24,598 nucleotides of DNA from Pelomyxa schiedti (taxonomy: Eukaryota > Evosea > Pelobiontida > Pelomyxidae). Below, one piece after another: positions 23,595 through 24,598 of the stretch. The position numbers and the translations under genes are program-made. Position 1 is the first letter of the stretch, and each line of letters begins with the position of its first letter. The notes under the pieces were generated by a model. That model did not search any database. It saw only the letters and a list, made by a program, of their open reading frames with translations, and was not told the origin of the DNA. The stretch covers positions 1 through 24,598 of the forward strand of contig JAHLWZ010000747.1 of assembly GCA_020536535.1 (NCBI GenBank). Direction: 5' to 3'.

Positions 23595-24381
23595 ATGTCG
23601 TCGCCGGACAAGAACACACGCACAACAGACTCCGTGGGCGAGGATTGTGGCGGAGCTGTGGAAGGGGAGGCGGCGAGCCCCCCAGCGCCCATGGAAACCA
23701 CCAGCCCTGTGTCCCTGGAGGACGTGGTCGCCGAGGACGAGGAGCAGGAGGAGGGGGCAGCCGCGGGGCCACCCGAGGAGGAGGGCGAAAAGAGCAGCCC
23801 CCACGCCGCGGTGGTGCCTCCTGCGCAGGAGGACGAAGGGGCTGAAGGGCGCGAGGACAGGGACACCGCAATGGGAAAGGGCCACAAGGGAGCCGCCGCG
23901 GGCACCCACAATGACAAAGGCGACGACAAGCGCGACGAGCCCACGGCCAAACAAATAGAAAACGAAATGGAGGAAAAAGTCCTCGAGGGAGGCGGCGATG
24001 ATGACGGTAATGGATCCGGCGAAGACAAGGGGGAGCATAAGTGCGCGAAGTGCAAGAAGCATCTACCGTCTGATCTCAACAGATTCCACTGCAATGAGTG
24101 CAAGGACAAGTCTTTTGATTTGTGTGAAGGTATCATCAGATGGATGGCGTGAGATTGCCTTTGTTTTTTTTTTTTTTGGTGTTGATATATTATATATTTA
24201 CACAGATTGTTATTTCACTGTGGAGGTACAGCATGTGCATGCGCCCCTTGTTCTGATTAAAGCTCTTGATCCACGTATGGGATTTGTTGTATTGAAAATT
24301 ACTTATGGCAAATGCATTGGTAGCCACAATTCTGTTTTCCTATCAGGATTCTTTAACGGGACATACTGTGTACCTCAGTAA
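23595..24381 (+). CDS. Acidic protein with a ZZ-type zinc finger
   Basis: Two exons: 23595-24129 and 24206-24381, phase-1 intron of 76 nt containing a T14 tract, giving about 236 aa. The first 150 residues are low complexity, rich in Glu, Asp, Gly, Ala and Pro, and GC-rich in DNA. The finger begins HKCAKC, continues RFHCNEC and SFDLCEDCYF across the splice, and ends with HVH, giving the C-x2-C, C-x2-C, C-x2-C and H-x-H ligands of a ZZ domain. ZZ domains bind two zinc ions and dock proteins, often N-termini of partners or histone tails. Without the intron the last Cys pair and the His pair are lost from the reading frame. It starts 67 bp after receptor copy 3. The C-terminal boundary (stop at 24379-24381) is less certain. 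Confidence 0.7.
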
Positions 24382-24551
24382 CAGTACTGCTGCATTACAG
24401 AGGTCAAAGGCTCTACGTCAAAAGCTGGGTGTGTGTATTCTGTAATGACAAATTCCTCCGCTTTTTCCTTCTTTTGCGTTGAGGCCTCCTTTAACACGTT
24501 GTAGATTTCCGCTGTTCTGAGTTTATTGGAAATAACGCCTGACCATCTCAT
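24375..24551 (-). CDS. Partial or small minus-strand protein, unknown
   Basis: A 58-codon minus-strand frame begins MRWSGVISNKLRTAEIY and ends SVMQQYCY, with an amphipathic, Lys/Glu-rich middle (EASTQKKEKAEEF) that looks like real protein. It is probably the last exon of a gene extending beyond the right edge, because a TAG lies just upstream in frame and acceptor-like AG dinucleotides precede it. I do not recognise it. Its stop codon overlaps the 3' end of the ZZ-finger gene by 7 bp. Confidence 0.35.
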   Translation of the reverse strand: MRWSGVISNKLRTAEIYNVLKEASTQKKEKAEEFVITEYTHPAFDVEPLTSVMQQYCY

Positions 24552-24598
24552 AAATGAAATCTACCGTGGCCAGCGAGGTGCCCTTTCAGATGGTTCCA

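Noticed and set aside
23382-24062. 226-codon minus-strand frame opposite the ZZ gene
   Set aside because: The sense strand carries the zinc-finger motif; the antisense frame is low complexity caused by high G+C.

Overview
The window is nuclear DNA of a unicellular eukaryote. Genes are intron-rich, with about 50 short GT-AG introns (39 to 190 nt), the standard stop codons and AATAAA-type signals close behind stops. The best guess at lineage is an amoebozoan of the Archamoebae type (Entamoeba, Mastigamoeba or Pelomyxa relatives). That rests on three receptor kinases laid out like Entamoeba transmembrane kinases (Cys-rich ectodomain, one membrane span, a beta-sandwich module, a TKL-type kinase). 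It is inference, because no marker gene fixes the species.

Region 1 (1-6644, + strand) holds three tandem paralogues of a Sel1-repeat protein with 7, 7 and 11 repeats. Each has a short first exon, one phase-1 intron at the same codon, and a shared N-terminal domain I do not recognise. The first and third introns begin directly with GT microsatellites. A 26-bp Sel1 relic and a GC-rich 18-bp perfect inverted repeat lie upstream of the first copy.

Region 2 (6645-10277) is unrelated housekeeping sequence. It has a noncoding or relic stretch with a Cys-rich reading frame, then a protein kinase CK2 alpha gene on the minus strand in nine exons, whose first exon is GC-rich and inferred. A divergent intergenic region with a 22-bp perfect palindrome follows, then a membrane-anchored class I SAM methyltransferase on the plus strand.

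Region 3 (10531-23527) is the centrepiece: three tandem 13-exon receptor kinases. Each reads signal peptide, N-terminal ectodomain, EGF-like module, linker domain, second Cys-rich EGF-like module, CUB domain, transmembrane helix, MSP/PapD-like beta-sandwich, kinase, then a Thr/Asn/Gln/His-rich tail. They would sense something at the cell surface and signal through the kinase. Pairs of copies share long stretches that are identical even across introns, in a patchwork that differs along the gene, which indicates gene conversion. Copy 3 has a 2-nt frame break in exon 1. A GC-rich minus-strand gene of unknown function, with a duplicated internal motif, sits between copies 2 and 3.

Region 4 (23528-24598) has an acidic ZZ-type zinc-finger protein whose finger is split by an intron, and a minus-strand partial gene at the right edge.

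Exon boundaries were read by eye from splice sites, reading phase and comparison of paralogues. All three receptor models, the CK2 model and the methyltransferase model close in frame, the third receptor only after allowing for its 2-nt frame break.
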